Shown: positions 1 through 11,654 of the stretch, in pieces
Numbering within the stretch: the first letter of the stretch is position 1
How the letters are laid out: the number at the start of each line of letters is the position of its first letter
DNA from: Epiperipatus broadwayi
Lineage: Eukaryota; Onychophora; Udeonychophora; Euonychophora; Peripatidae
Assembly: GCA_028023455.1 (NCBI GenBank)
Contig: JAQFVV010000519.1
Span: forward strand, 340,501-404,500
Reading direction: 5' to 3'
DNA length: 64,000 bases
The notes under the pieces: model-generated
Seen by the model: only the letters and a program-made list of their open reading frames with translations
Database searches by the model: none
What the model was told of the DNA's origin: nothing
Position numbers and translations under genes: made by a program

Positions 1-2012
1 CAGCATGTATTTATAAGGTTCGATATTTAGAAGCTATGAGAATAGTAAGAAATCTGACTGCATTGTAATGTCTATAGGGATAAAAGATCTTGCTTATTTA
101 GTATATGTTAATAATTTTCCATGAGTAGAGCCTAGTTTATTTTATATGCGTATGATTAATGATATTTTTTTTGAAGTGATGTTCTTAGGGCCCTGGTGAA
201 GAGGACTTAAATCCCCACCAATAATGTGTTTAGAAGTAAATGAGTTATTGTTAAAATATGATTAAATCATGTTTAGGAAGTTATGTGATGTTTTCATTGG
301 ATTCTTGGTAATGAATTATTGTAGAAGTGTTCCGTAAGAGTTATCTTCTCCTCATGTAGATTCCCCTTGTGACGTATAGTATATATAATCATAAAAATAT
401 AGCTTTGTGTTAATCAATATGTGGCTAGATACATTGTTAGATTAAATCTTGATGCAGTATTAGTGTCATATTTTTATTGATGAATTATGACATTGTTCGA
501 AATAAAATAATTGTATGATATTTTCTTAATGATTGGAGAGTTTATAGAAAAGATTGTTTTACATTATTGCTGCTTGAAAGTGCACACACACACGTAATAT
601 AAATAATATCGCGTATATAAAGTATAGAATTATTGAAATTAAAATGAGAAATAAATGTTTTTGAAATATACTACATTTATTTAATAGAAATATAAAGTAT
701 TAAGATTAAAACGGGAAATAAATATTTTAAAATACAGTGTATTTATTTAAATAAGGTTACAAATCATCAAATCATCAGAATAAACATGATTCTGTGCTAT
801 AAATGAAAGGTATACGTAATTGAAAGTGGTTATTAGTCAATTAAAGAGGGTTGTTTTACTGAAAGCCAAATATAAGTAATTTGATTTATTTGTTAATCAA
901 GAGTAATATCCTCTCAAAAGTATTTTTATTTTTTTTGTTCTAATAATATAACATGTTATTTATTTATTGTCATATAAATGAAATATGTAGGCAAAGTATG
1001 TGTTCAAAGTCAGGATATTTAAGTTTTGTTATTAACTTGTTTTGATAGTAGGGACAATCCAAAACTGATGTTCGAAGTTTATTTAATAATTAAAATCTAT
1101 AAAACAAATAGTCCATTTGTAAATATCATATTAACCAAGTTTGTCTTGAGTTAAAACAAATAGTCCATTTGTAAATATCATGTTAACCAAGTTTGTCTTG
1201 AGTTATTCTTGTGTACATTAGTGTTTTCCATTTCCGCATCTCCACATTTCATAAATCTATTACAAAATAGATGTATTATTTTAGAGTTATAATATTAAAT
1301 CTGCTAGTGTCTGACAATATTGTATTTCTTAATCCAAACATTATAAATAGTATTTGCCGCTTGATAAACATATTAGAAAGGTTGCCAGGTCAGTATATTT
1401 GTGAGATAATAATATGAGATTAAAATACCCTATCTCTGTCATTATCTTATTATTGAAACACAGTAAAATATTTAGTCAATTTGTTTCATTATATTTTATC
1501 ATACTTTATAATTATAACTTATGAGCCAATGTAGTTTATTTAATTCAACTGTGTTTGTTAAATTCCCTGAGATCTTATTGTTTATTTCTTGATTGGCATT
1601 AAAGTAGATGTTTAGATTATAATATGCCAGGTCATAGAATTGTTAAGAGTATAATTATAGCAAGCTGATATATGTTATACTTGGATGAAGGAAGAAATTA
1701 AGTTTAAAGTATATTTTTAATAGACTGTACTAAGTAAACATTATGATTCTTTATCATACAATTAATTAACAAAGGAATTTACATTATATTGAATATTTTA
1801 TAATATTTCTTCTTTTATTCATTTATTATCATATATCTTATGAACTGCTTATAGCCTCCCACTGAGCTGAGCTGAACATAGATTTAATTGAAGAGTTTCA
1901 GTAATAATTTTATATTATATATTTTGTTATATTGTTCTATACATTAATAGAACTGGCGCCTGGGCATTTCACTCATGTAATGTATATGAGCGGTGTTGGG
2001 AATGTAGGTTAT
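1..2012 (+). repeat. 5' LTR, 3' portion (truncated by window edge)
   Basis: Base 1 matches base 11552 and the similarity continues to 2012 / 13546, where the right copy runs into (TA)n. The copies differ by point changes and some larger gaps. The left copy has about 70 bp (around 1640-1705) missing on the right. It also lacks the roughly 57 bp that carry AATAAA on the right (12695-12750), and instead has a local duplication of an AAACAAATAGTCC segment (about 1102 and 1154). The loss of the poly(A)-signal segment makes this copy look decayed. Confidence 0.8.
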
Positions 2013-2013
2013 A

Positions 2014-2031
2014 GGGTGCCTTTTCTGTTTG
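2014..2031 (+). other. Weak candidate primer-binding site
   Basis: The sequence GGGTGCC begins two bases after the end of LTR similarity, where a PBS is expected. A PBS should start TGG, and this starts GGG, so the call is weak. A better-looking TGGCGCC at 1954 lies inside the repeated region and is listed among the rejected items. Confidence 0.2.
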
Positions 2032-2690
2032 CCCATCGTGGGGCTTAGATATAGCTTCGGTGGCATTGACATAGCTTTGGTGGCCTGTTTGACTGATGAT
2101 GATGAGAAGTATGTTTTCTGTATGCCCATTGTGGTAGCTTGAGATATATTTGACATCTTAGTAGATAGATTGCAATACAGATTTTGTTGTATGAAAGTGG
2201 TAACTCAATCAATTGTGCAAAGATGATGATTGGACTAGGTTTTCTGGTGACCAATGTGGATGTGCACTGTGTAGTGGAGCTACACACAGTCTAGGTTGGA
2301 TTGTGGTGCCCAGCTGTCTTGGCATTGAGTAGTTTAGTATATTTTTTAGATTATTTAATGTTTTCTGGTGTGCCAATTTTGGACATCGATTGACATTGAT
2401 TGGTTGATGATTGGATAAATTGGTGTGATCAATTGATGATGATAACCCTGGTGAGGTTTTCTGGTGCAACATAATGGCCTGATTGGTTGATAGGTGATTA
2501 ACTATAGAACTGGTTTTTTGTTGTCCAGTGTACTTGGCCCACTGATGATGATTATAGTAGATTTTTTGGTGCACTAATGTAGCTTCATGATTGATTAATG
2601 GTGGATAATTATAGTGCTAGTTGTTGATATTTGGTGTGTCAAGTCACAATGATTAGATATGAAGTTGGTTTCTGGATTCCCAACATTTGA
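2021..2690 (+). repeat. Degenerate leader repeats, TTTTCTGGTGCCCA-like core
   Basis: At least six copies of a core close to TTTTCTGGTGCCCATTGTGG occur at about 2021, 2113, 2240, 2361, 2457 and 2553, with weaker ones near 2513 and 2668. Spacing is 50-130 bases. Between them lie recurring GATGATGAT and TTGATTGG-like words. The core contains TGGTGCC, which resembles a primer-binding site, but a function is only a guess. Confidence 0.55.
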
Positions 2691-3200
2691 TGTATGGATA
2701 TATTGTGACATAGATAAGACAAGTTGTGGCTTTGTGGGCTTGATAATTATAGTGATGTATGTCTGATAGGATTGTATTGTATATACAGCCAACATACCAA
2801 ATTTGATAAGTGAAAGTTGTATGGTATTGTAAGTATCAATTATAGTCTTGAATTGTGCAGAGAACTTAACTTAATAATCGTGCTTATAAAAATTGTGTTG
2901 TCTTAATTAGTATATAGAAGTGAATATAATGTACAGTATAAATGTAGGTGAATATAGAGATTTTACCCAGCTAACTTATTAATGTTTAGATCAATATTGT
3001 CAGAATATACAGTGCCATAATTTTGCTATCAAATGTGGAAACCAAATGTTGCATAGAATAACACAACTAACATACTAGAGTAACTTTATGTACTTATAAG
3101 TGATGATGGGAAATTTAGATTGTTTGATTGGGGAGGGGGAGTGAAGCTGATGTACCATGTCTTTGTCTGCAAATATTAATAATTAAAAATATAATTTACA

Positions 3201-4412
3201 ATGGAAGAGTTTAATATTGATGAAGATTTGGGCGGGTCCCAAGAAATATTATCACCAGAGGTGATTGTATAGTCTCCTGATATAGATTCAGGAAATAAAA
3301 CTATAAACTTCTCGAATAAAGAAGATAGTAGGGCAGAAAATGTCTCATTGGGTGGAGCATTTGATTACTCCAAATTGTTTGATGCAATAAACAAAAATTC
3401 AGATAATTTAGCTAAACAAATGTTAGAGATGAAAAATAATTCAGATAAACAGATGAAAGAGAATTCAGATAATTTAGCTAAACAAATGTTATTGATGAAA
3501 AATAATTCAGATAATTTAGCTAAACAATTGTTAGAGATGAAAGATAGTATGATGTCAAAGGAACATTTTAGAGAGATGAAAAATAATTCAGATAGACAAA
3601 CGTTAGAGATGAAAGATAGTATGTTGGAGCTAAAAGATAGTATATTAGAAATGAAAAGTAATACAGATAAACAGATGAAAGAGAATTCAGATAATTTAGC
3701 TAAACAAATGTTAGAGATGAAAGATAGCATGATGTTAAAAATAAGGGTAGAAATGTTGGAACTAAAGGAAAATTCTGTGAAACAAATGTTAAAGATGAAA
3801 GAAGTTAGGGAGAATATGAGAAGTCAGACACATAAGATAGAAATGATAGAAGTTGATGTTAAGAATGAGCTGCAGCAAATAAAAGTAGACAGTGAGAACT
3901 CAATAATTCAGCTTAGGGAAGAAATACAGGAAAATTTCACAAGGGCAAAAATAACGATTGTAAACAAGGGACAAGAATATCAAGAGTTATATAGTGGGTA
4001 TGCTAATGAATGTACTAGAGGTATTGAACAAAAATTTAGAATATTTGAGGAAAAGATAGAAGTTGTCAGAGAAATTGTAATAGAGCATCAGAACAGAAGT
4101 ATAGGTAGCACCTCAAAAATAGATGACCAGATTAGTGAGTGCCAAGACCAGATTAGAAATTTAACCTTAAGAGTCGAAGCACAGAAACTCGAACCAGGGA
4201 GGTCTAATCAAGATATGGTTGACCAAGTTAGATGCATCAGCACAGGAATAGATCATCTAGAGATAGGCGGTGGGGATGTGCAAGCTATAGTAACTAAATT
4301 AAGTGAGGTGCGTGAGGGATATCAGAATTTGAAAGTAGAAATAGATGGTGTAAAGAGTTCTGTGGATAGACAAGTCTTTTCAGACAAGAGGGAAGATAGA
4401 CTTAGAAGTTAA
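3201..4412 (+). pseudogene. gag: gag, N-terminal coiled-coil part (broken)
   Basis: The ATG at 3201 opens a frame reading MEEFNIDEDLGGS, interrupted by TAG at 3270-3272 and then open to TAA at 4410-4412. Residues from about 60 to 190 are an internally repetitive, charged heptad-type region whose unit resembles NSDNLAKQMLEMK, with variants such as LELKDS. This predicts a long coiled coil. The second half is also rich in E, K and Q. The same frame continues beyond the TAA, so that stop is a lesion and not the natural end. A related coiled-coil gag occurs on the minus strand at 28528-29081, including the shared LGGA motif just before the coil. Confidence 0.7.
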
Positions 4413-4850
4413 CTGAGTTATGAGTGGAAGAGATGTCAAACTAGGTTAGAGAAGTATATTCAAGATGCTTTGGGTCAAAAGCAGCATTTAAAGATGGATG
4501 TAAGGCAATCAGGCACTGCAGAGTTGAATGCTACTGACGTTAAGGAAGTATGTTGTGGTCTAGTTGATCAGTATTATTTAGGATCTATAGAAAAGGTAGA
4601 AAATAACAGAATAGATTTGCAGAAGTTAGAATCAGAGAAAGTGAGGACAAATCATGAGAGAGATTCACATGATTCTATGGTGCTTAAGTTTCTAACCATT
4701 AAGTCTTTTAAAGGGGAATACTTGGAAAACCCCTTTGAGTTTTTGCAAAGCTTGGATGAGTTGTTTTCACTTTGTCCATTGTCAGAAATGCAGAGGATTT
4801 CTATTGCTAGCAACCATCTGTACTCATCTTCTAAGGATTGGTGGCAATAA
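4413..4850 (+). pseudogene. gag: gag, central part, same frame after a stop
   Basis: This continues the frame of the upstream gag segment after the stop at 4410-4412. It stays open to TAA at 4848-4850, ending at a KDWWQ motif. The stretch with SFKGEYLENPFEFLQSL and the following tryptophans fits the start of a retrotransposon gag (capsid-like) domain. The continuation is then found in another frame, so there is a frameshift near 4845. Confidence 0.65.
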
Positions 4851-5418
4851 CTTATTTGATAAACCACACACTTACGGAGATTATAAGCATTTGCTGTTAA
4901 ATAGTATTTGGAGAGAGGATAGGCAGGACAACTTAAAGTACCAAATATCTCAAGAGAAATATAGTCATTTTAAGGGTAGTTACAATCAATTATTCCAGAA
5001 GCAGGCTGGAAAATTGAAGACCCTCACTGCCTACCTGTTATCTGAACAACAAATTGTTCGCATATTATGGCACAAACTTTCTTGCCATGTAGAACAGATT
5101 TTAATAGCATCAGGCAGGCAAACTATTGAGGAGGTTGTTGATCTGTTAGATTCCATTGAAATTAGTGATAAAGTATGTGATGGGAAGACCAGAGCTAATA
5201 GGGAATCTCTTCCCTCTATAAATAGCATTAACATACAAGGTAGATCCCCATGGTATCAAAATAGGTTAGCTAGAAGCAGAAATAGGTTCCCACTCAAGTC
5301 ACAAAAGAAAAGTGGGCCTTATTATAATCCTCACTCTATTCTAAGGAGGAATGATGATGGGTTCAACCATCCATCAGTGGCATGCAAACCACACCTAAAA
5401 GGGTTGAGCCAATACTAA
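4846..5418 (+). pseudogene. gag: gag, C-terminal capsid-like part (frameshifted)
   Basis: After the frameshift near 4845 the reading moves to the frame that is open through 5418. It contains TYGDYKHLLLNSIW, a gap, then LLSEQQIVRILWHKL, the pattern of the second half of a retrotransposon gag domain. The end is basic (RNRFPLKSQKKSGP), as expected near a nucleic-acid-binding tail. I see no CCHC zinc knuckle. From 5419 to 5586 no clear frame can be assigned, and a knuckle may have decayed there. Confidence 0.6.
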
Positions 5419-5586
5419 GAGTGAAAGAGCATTAAACTAGAAAAGGACCTCAATGAAACATTCTTCACTTTGGGGCCCTATTCATAGAGATCTGGGGAAC
5501 ATGATATACTAGATGATAAACAATCTTGATTTTGACATAGAGGGTTGGGAAAATGAAAGGTTAAATGAACCTCCAATTTTATACAA

Positions 5587-5963
5587 TTGTCCTGTGATCA
5601 GAATTACTATTTAGGATTATCCATTGATGCCTTGATTGATATGGGTAGTCAGGCATCATTGGTATCTGAGGATGTTTATCATAAGGTTATCCAAGTTAAT
5701 AAATCCTTACCTATTTTACCATTGAAGTTCCTGCATGTAACTCTGGCCAATGGCAAAAGAGTGAAGTTATCTAATAAACAGATTTTTTTACCTTTAAAAT
5801 TAATAATTTAGAACTTGAACATGTATTCCTGATCATGCCTTGCTTGATTCATGAAGTTATAATTGGCTCAGACTTCATGACTCTTAAAAATTGTACTATC
5901 AATTATTATGATCAAACTTTTATGTATGGGAAGAGATTTGCACTTCAGGAGAAATTATGTTAG
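5587..5963 (+). pseudogene. Retropepsin-like aspartic protease (broken, altered active site)
   Basis: The frame from 5587 carries ALIDMGSQASLVSEDVY, which corresponds to the retropepsin active-site region. The usual D-T/S-G triad reads D-M-G here, at 5638-5646, so the enzyme would probably be inactive. The frame stops at 5809-5811. The rest of the domain continues in another frame, including HEVIIGSDFM, the C-terminal ILGxDF-like motif, and reaches TAG at 5961-5963. The position between gag and RT is the expected one. Confidence 0.7.
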
Positions 5964-6043
5964 TCAGGACAGTCAATTAATGGCTATGCTTGAGGCAACA
6001 GTTGATGTGAATACTAAAATTAAGTTAGACGGTTCTAGTATCA

Positions 6044-7107
6044 TTGGCACAGAATACTATGGGCCATTTTCCCCAATTATTGACTCAGTATAGATTTATT
6101 TTCTCTAAGGTACCAGGCATAATCAAAGGATACATTCATAGAATCAAACTGAAGGACAATGAAATATTCCAACAATGTACATATCCAATTTCTTATCAAT
6201 ATCAGACAGAGGTCCAACAGCAGATCCAGATAATGATTTATTGGCAGATCATCAAGACTGGCCCCTCACCTTATGTTAAACCCCTAGTTGTCGTAAAAAG
6301 AAAGATGGTTCTTTTCAGGTCTGCTTGGATGCCCATATTTTAAACCAACATATGGTCCCTGAACATGACGTTCCTTTGCCGATTCAGGAATTGCTTCTTG
6401 GGTTTCGAGGGAAGAGCATATTCTCAATGTTTGATCTGACTGCAAGCTACTGGCAAATCCCATTACACCCAGAGGACCAAAAGTACACAGCCTTTCATCA
6501 TCAAGGCCATTCATACATGTTCCAAAAAATGCCATTCGGCTTGATAAACAGTGGTGCAGGACTGATCAGATGTTTGAATGTGATCTTTTCCCAGAGGCTC
6601 AAAGATTTAATAGTTATTTATGTTGATGACATTGTCATAGCCTCAGACAATTTGCTCCAGCATTTAGGCCATTTGAAGTTATTTTTTTCAGAATGTTATA
6701 GGCATAATATTAAAAGTAAACTGGAGAAATGTACATTGTCTGCCAGGGAAATCTCCTTTCTTGGTCATTTGATTGGTGATCAATGGATCAAACCTCATCC
6801 AGATAAAATAGCTGCTATTAAACAATTCCCCACTCCGAAAAATAAAAAGTACTTGAGGTCGTTTTTGGGACTGTGCAATTATTACCATCTTTTTTGCAAG
6901 GACTTTGCCACTGATACCCTCCATTTGTCAGTCTTATTAAAGAAGGGAGAACCCTGGGTTTGGACCACAGACCATGATAAGGAATTCCAAACTGTCAAAA
7001 ATATTTTTTTAGAGACAGTCATTCTGGCTTACCCTGACTTTGACAGGAAGTTTTATCTCCAGACCGACAGTAGTGGGTTTGGGTTGGGGTCATCCTTTAC
7101 CACCTGA
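6044..7107 (+). pseudogene. pol: Reverse transcriptase and start of RNase H (frameshifted)
   Basis: The RT begins in one frame (6044-about 6300) with the fingers motif SPYVKPLVVV. It continues in a second frame from about 6292 with KKKDGSFQVCLDA, FSMFDLTASYWQIPLHP, MPFGLINS and the catalytic YVDD at 6619-6630. The connection and thumb follow (FLGLCNYY), then the first RNase H motif LQTDSSGFG. A TGA at 7105-7107 breaks the RNase H domain. Between 5964 and 6044 the linker has also lost frame. Motif order and spacing are those of a Ty3/Gypsy RT. Transcription of a product from this copy would be truncated. Confidence 0.85.
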
Positions 7108-7565
7108 ATAAAAATAGGGAGCCCGGTGTTTTATACTTCTTGAGCAATCATATAAAAGGACCTGAACTGAAATACACTATGACTGAGAGGGAGGCTCTGG
7201 CTGTTGTCTGGGGGTTCCAGAAATTGAGGCAGATACTATTGGGATTTCGGGTTATTGTGTTATCTGACCATCGTAGCCTGGAATTTTTGAATAAAAGCTA
7301 TTTGCATAATGATAGATTGATTCAATGGAGCCTGTATCTCCAGCAGTTTTCATATCAGATTTTTTACAATTCAGGTAGAAACAATATTGTTGCTGATGTT
7401 CTCAGTTGTCATCCAGTCACCATAGTATACCAAAACCCCTGTACAGAGAATATCATTGTCTGTAATTTAGAAACATTACTAGAGGATGAAGTAGTAAAAG
7501 GTTATAATGAACTACCCATACTTCAAGCACAGGACAATGACTTAAAGAAAATAGAGTGTTTATAA
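7108..7565 (+). pseudogene. pol: RNase H, C-terminal part
   Basis: After the TGA at 7105 the RNase H domain resumes in another frame. It shows YTMTEREALAVVWG with the catalytic glutamate, then VLSDHRSLEFL with the later aspartate, then the tether YNSGRNNIVADVLS before integrase. The frame ends at 7563-7565. Integrase continues in yet another frame that overlaps from 7556, so a further frameshift lies close to 7556. Confidence 0.8.
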
Positions 7566-8713
7566 ATCCTGATGGTTTAAAAGAAAGGAGAACGTATATT
7601 GATAGGATTAGGGTCAATTATAAGATAGTTGATGACATTTTACTAAAGAGAATAAGGGAAATGGAGGAGGATTCTTGGATGGTAGTGGTTCCTATGTGTC
7701 TGATAGATAAATTAATCTATTATATCCACTGTCAGTATGGCCATTTTGGGGCACAAAAGATAAAACCCATTATTAAAAATCACTTCTATTTTCATAATAT
7801 GACTGAACTTATTGTAGCAAAACTTAGGAATTGTGAAATATGCCTTAGGACAAAATTTAAAAATAGAACTTATGTGGGAACCTTACAACCCATCTTTCCA
7901 AAACAGCCCAATGAATTACTAGCCTTAGACTTTTATGGACCCCTTCCTCCATTTAACCAACAAAAATTTATCCTGGTGACTTACGATGTGTTTTCTAAAT
8001 TTGTATCTGCATATACAGTCCCAAAGGCCGACATCAAGAATGTCACTAAGCACTTAGAAGTATCCCAGTTTTCAGTGGTGGGAAAACCAGTTTACATTCT
8101 TACAGATCATGCCACTGCTTTCATTCCTGAATATTGGAAGAAATGGTGCAAATAGCAGGACATCAAGCATATTATGTGTTCTATATGTAATCCACAGTCA
8201 AACCCCAGTGAGAAGATTATGCGAGAACTCAGTCATTTATTTAGGGTGTATCTGGGTGGGAACCATAGGCAATGGGTACACAAGTTACCCCAAATTGTGC
8301 ATTATATTAATGTAACTATTAATGAGTCCACTAAGGTGTCACCCATTCGGTTACACTTTGGTCGCATAGAACCCCTATTAATTAAAGTCCCTTTGTCCAT
8401 TATTCCAGAGGATGTTGATGTCTCGCAAGATCTGACACTGGCTCGTGCTACTCTGAGAAGAATGGGTGACAAGCATGTTCACCATAGTGAGACTCCCCCT
8501 CATCCTTTCAATCATGTGATGCTTAGAACTCCCCATGTCAGCAATCTAGAAAAACATACCTTGAGGAAGTTTTTAGATCTCTATGAAGGCCCTTATGAAA
8601 TAGTGAAACAGGTGGGTGACAACGCATTTTTGATCTCTACCCCAGAAGGAATGAGAGGTACCTATAATGCTTATAGCTTAATACCATATCCAGTTAGAGT
8701 AACAGATAGTTAA
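7556..8713 (+). pseudogene. pol: Integrase with HHCC, DDE and GPY modules, one in-frame stop
   Basis: The frame is open from 7556 to 8713 except for TAG at 8153-8155. It contains the zinc-binding H-x4-H (IHCQYGH) and C-x2-C (CEIC) pairs, then the catalytic core: aspartate in LALDFYGP at 7928, aspartate in ILTDHATAF at 8105 and glutamate in NPSEK at 8210. The C-terminal domain has LYEGPYEIV, the GPY/F module typical of Ty3/Gypsy integrases. All three catalytic residues survive, but the stop lies between the second and third. The frame ends with no chromodomain. Confidence 0.85.
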
Positions 8714-9065
8714 TAAATGTGAGAATGTAAAAAAAAAATTCTGTATGCATCATTTTTTAAAGTGTAAATTAATTTTATTTGTGTTGTTTAATAATGATTA
8801 ACATAACTTAATGGTGTTACTTAATTCATTTTTTTTTCTTTTATAAGGATGGGGAATTTGTGGCCATCTAAATGGGCACAAGGGTTTAAGATACCTTGTA
8901 TCTTAAATAAATGGTTATATTTTATTAAAAAAATGAAATAGCCTTAGAATTTTAATTTTTTTTGTTGGAGATTGTTTAAAGCTTAAATATGGGTTTATTA
9001 TGCAGTTTACTGACCACTTTATAAGTATTTATTAGTATTATTGTGGTTAATGAGGTATTTAATGT
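8714..9065 (+). other. Non-coding region between integrase and polypurine tract
   Basis: About 350 bases of AT-rich sequence follow the integrase stop. No frame or motif of an env gene is visible. Confidence 0.5.
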
Positions 9066-9077
9066 AAGGAAGGGGGG
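9066..9077 (+). other. Candidate polypurine tract
   Basis: AAGGAAGGGGGG stands out in AT-rich sequence. It is followed by T and then TGTTTAG at 9079, so a 3' LTR could start with the usual TG. It is the only convincing purine run between integrase and the LTR repeat. Confidence 0.6.
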
Positions 9078-11260
9078 TTGTTTAGTAATGGAATTGGTCC
9101 ATCTTGTTTGGAAAGATGCAAAGTTATCCTGCGTTAGTATAATATTATTTGAATGGTTTCAAAAATCCTTTATTCATTAATTCTTATCTTGTTGTCAACA
9201 ATTAATAGTCATTTCAATTATATTTAGTTAAGATAGTTCAATATTTAGGTTGTAGTACATGTGCATGCATGTATGATTCTGCATTATGTTTCATTTCTTT
9301 TTCATCTTTAATAACAGCAAACAATAGTACATTCACAATAAAAATATTTAAATAAGAGTAATTATCTTAAATAATTTAACAAATACATATTTCTTTCCAA
9401 GGATTAATAGATAGTTAGATCAATGAATTATTTTATAAATTGAATAAATTATTAATCATTTTTATTTGATAGTTAATTAATATTCATTTTTCTTTCAAAT
9501 TTGTAAAAGCTATTTATTTTATTATTTATATTTTTTTTCTTGTCTTCATTTAGTTTTAAAAATCAAAATGATTTTTTTTGAAAAGATTTGTTTTTGCATA
9601 TGTAATTAGTTAGCTAGCAAGATGCATGGGAGTAACCTTTGAAAAAGGCAAATGAACTTTGCTAAAGATAGGCTTTCTAACAAAGATCTCCAGTGTAAAA
9701 TTTGTTCTTTATAATGTAATTGTAGACAGTAAACAGTGGTTCATGTATTGTAAAAATTAAAGCCAGTTACTGAAGTCAAATTGACTTTGAAAAGACTTTA
9801 GAGTAAAACTTCCAAAGGAGCTTAAGAACTTTATTATGGAAAAAATTAATTAAAAATGCAATTCTAAGGTTTTAAAAAAGGTGTGTTGGTTTAACTATAC
9901 TCTCTTTGATTTAAACATTTCTGAATTAATCCCTTTATAACTATTACTCTTTTAAAAATGTATGTTACTAATGTGCAATCTACATTATTTCACTTAATTG
10001 CCATTTTAAATAAGAATGGTTTACATAAATATTATTGTTGTATCATTAAGCAACGTTTTTTTTTATTTTTTTTTATGGAAAACGCATGCAGAACTATACC
10101 ACGGAATATATTCTAATTTCTCACTATTTTTCGTGTTGTGTTTTTGTGAAGATTATACATAGACCTAAGGATACATCTATTTGGATAGATCATATTATGT
10201 TTAAGTTCATCGTATGGAGATAACAGTATTCATTTATTTGATATTTCTGGAACTAATGTGCATTTTTAAATTAAGGAAATAAAATGTAAGCTACTTCTGT
10301 TTAAATTGAATAGAAGGACAGAAATGCGGGTAATTTTTGGTTCTCTTCAATAAGGATGGAATATAAAATAACGCATCATTAATTATGAAATTACTAAGGA
10401 CAATTTAAAGTGTTAGATGCTATTCAGAAATATACTAAAGATAATTGTATATTTAAGCCAGAACTACAACGGAGAATTTCTTATAAATTTTCAGTATAAT
10501 AAAGGACAAATTCACTGCTTGTGTATGATTTGTTACCTCAAATGGATATGCTATGAACACTTAAAGGTGCTAGGCATATTTAAGTTATGCTTATATTTTT
10601 AAGTTATACTGCAGAAGTGCATTTTAGTTTAAATTCAGTTTGGAATGTGTCCCATATTGTTTCGTAAACCATGGAATCGAGCTTTGCAAATGAACTTTTA
10701 TTTTAAATTACAAAACTAGTAACCTTTGTTTCTCTATTTTTTTATTGCTTGTCATCATTAATATATAAGATAGGTAGATAGGTTCTATTTATTATTATGT
10801 TCATTTATAATCTGTGTTATTTTGATTTTCAAGACTGTCTCCAGAGCGTACTCAAATGAGGAGTACGCCGGTCAAAATTGATTGTGTTCAAATAAGTCTT
10901 ATTGTTTCCTTACGAGGATGAAAGAAATATTTTTTTAAATATATTATTAGAGAAGTTTACATTTATTTTTGTATACCTTATTATCTCAAAGTGAAAATTT
11001 TGTTTTTTTGAGAGTTATTATTTTTTTTTAAATCAACGAACGTATAACAGAAATAGTTTGTTAGATATGAAAGAAAGTTTGTTCCTAATAATTAGAACCA
11101 TTAACTTTTTAAAAAGTTTATTAAATTAAAAGTTATGCCTTAATGCAATATCTAATTATTGTATTACCTGCTTAGTGTGTAATTTAGAGTTAATATTATA
11201 TTTTTTTTTATTCATGGGTCTGTGTTTGTTTTGCACAATTATAATATTTGTTTGATAAAG

Positions 11261-11654
11261 TATAATTTGTGAATATTTTATTCATAAATTTCGTACACTG
11301 TCGTATTCTACTGAGTTGAACAGATTGCTATGCTATCTGGAGGTATTTGTCTGCCAGCATGTATTTATAAGGTTCGATATTTAGAGAAGCTATGAGAATA
11401 GAAAGAAATCTGACTAAGTTGTAATGTCTATAGGGATAAAAGACCATGCTTATTTAGTATAATTTGTGAATATTTTATTCATAAATTTCGTACACTGTGG
11501 TATTCTACTGAGTTGAACAGATTGATATGCTATCTGGAGGTATTTGTCTGCCAGCATGTATTAATAAGGTTCGATATTTAGAGAAGCTATGAGAATAGAA
11601 AGAAATCTGACTGAGTTGTAATGTCTATAGGGATAAAAGATCATGCTTATTTAG
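11261..11654 (+). repeat. 197-bp tandem duplication inside the 3' LTR
   Basis: Copy 1 is 11261-11457 and copy 2 is 11458-11654. Both begin TATAATTTGTGAATATTTTA and differ at only a few bases. The second copy continues into the sequence shared with the start of the window. Confidence 0.9.

Larger units (their letters stand above)
2013..3200 (+). other. Retroelement leader between LTR and gag
   Basis: About 1.2 kb without a usable + strand frame lies between the LTR and the first gag ATG. It is richer in G and T than its surroundings. Roughly its first 700 bases are built from degenerate repeats listed separately. The minus-strand open frames here are shadows of those repeats. Confidence 0.6.

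Noticed and set aside
1954-1966. TGGCGCCTGGGCA as primer-binding site
   Set aside because: The right repeat contains the same place (TGACACCTGGGCA at 13488) and similarity continues about 46 bases further, so the word lies inside the repeat and not after the LTR. It would be right only if the right copy carries some internal sequence.
1944-2795. Minus-strand open frames in the leader
   Set aside because: They arise from the degenerate leader repeats and have no domain.
3365-3730. Minus-strand 121-codon frame
   Set aside because: It is the shadow of the repetitive coiled-coil gag on the + strand.
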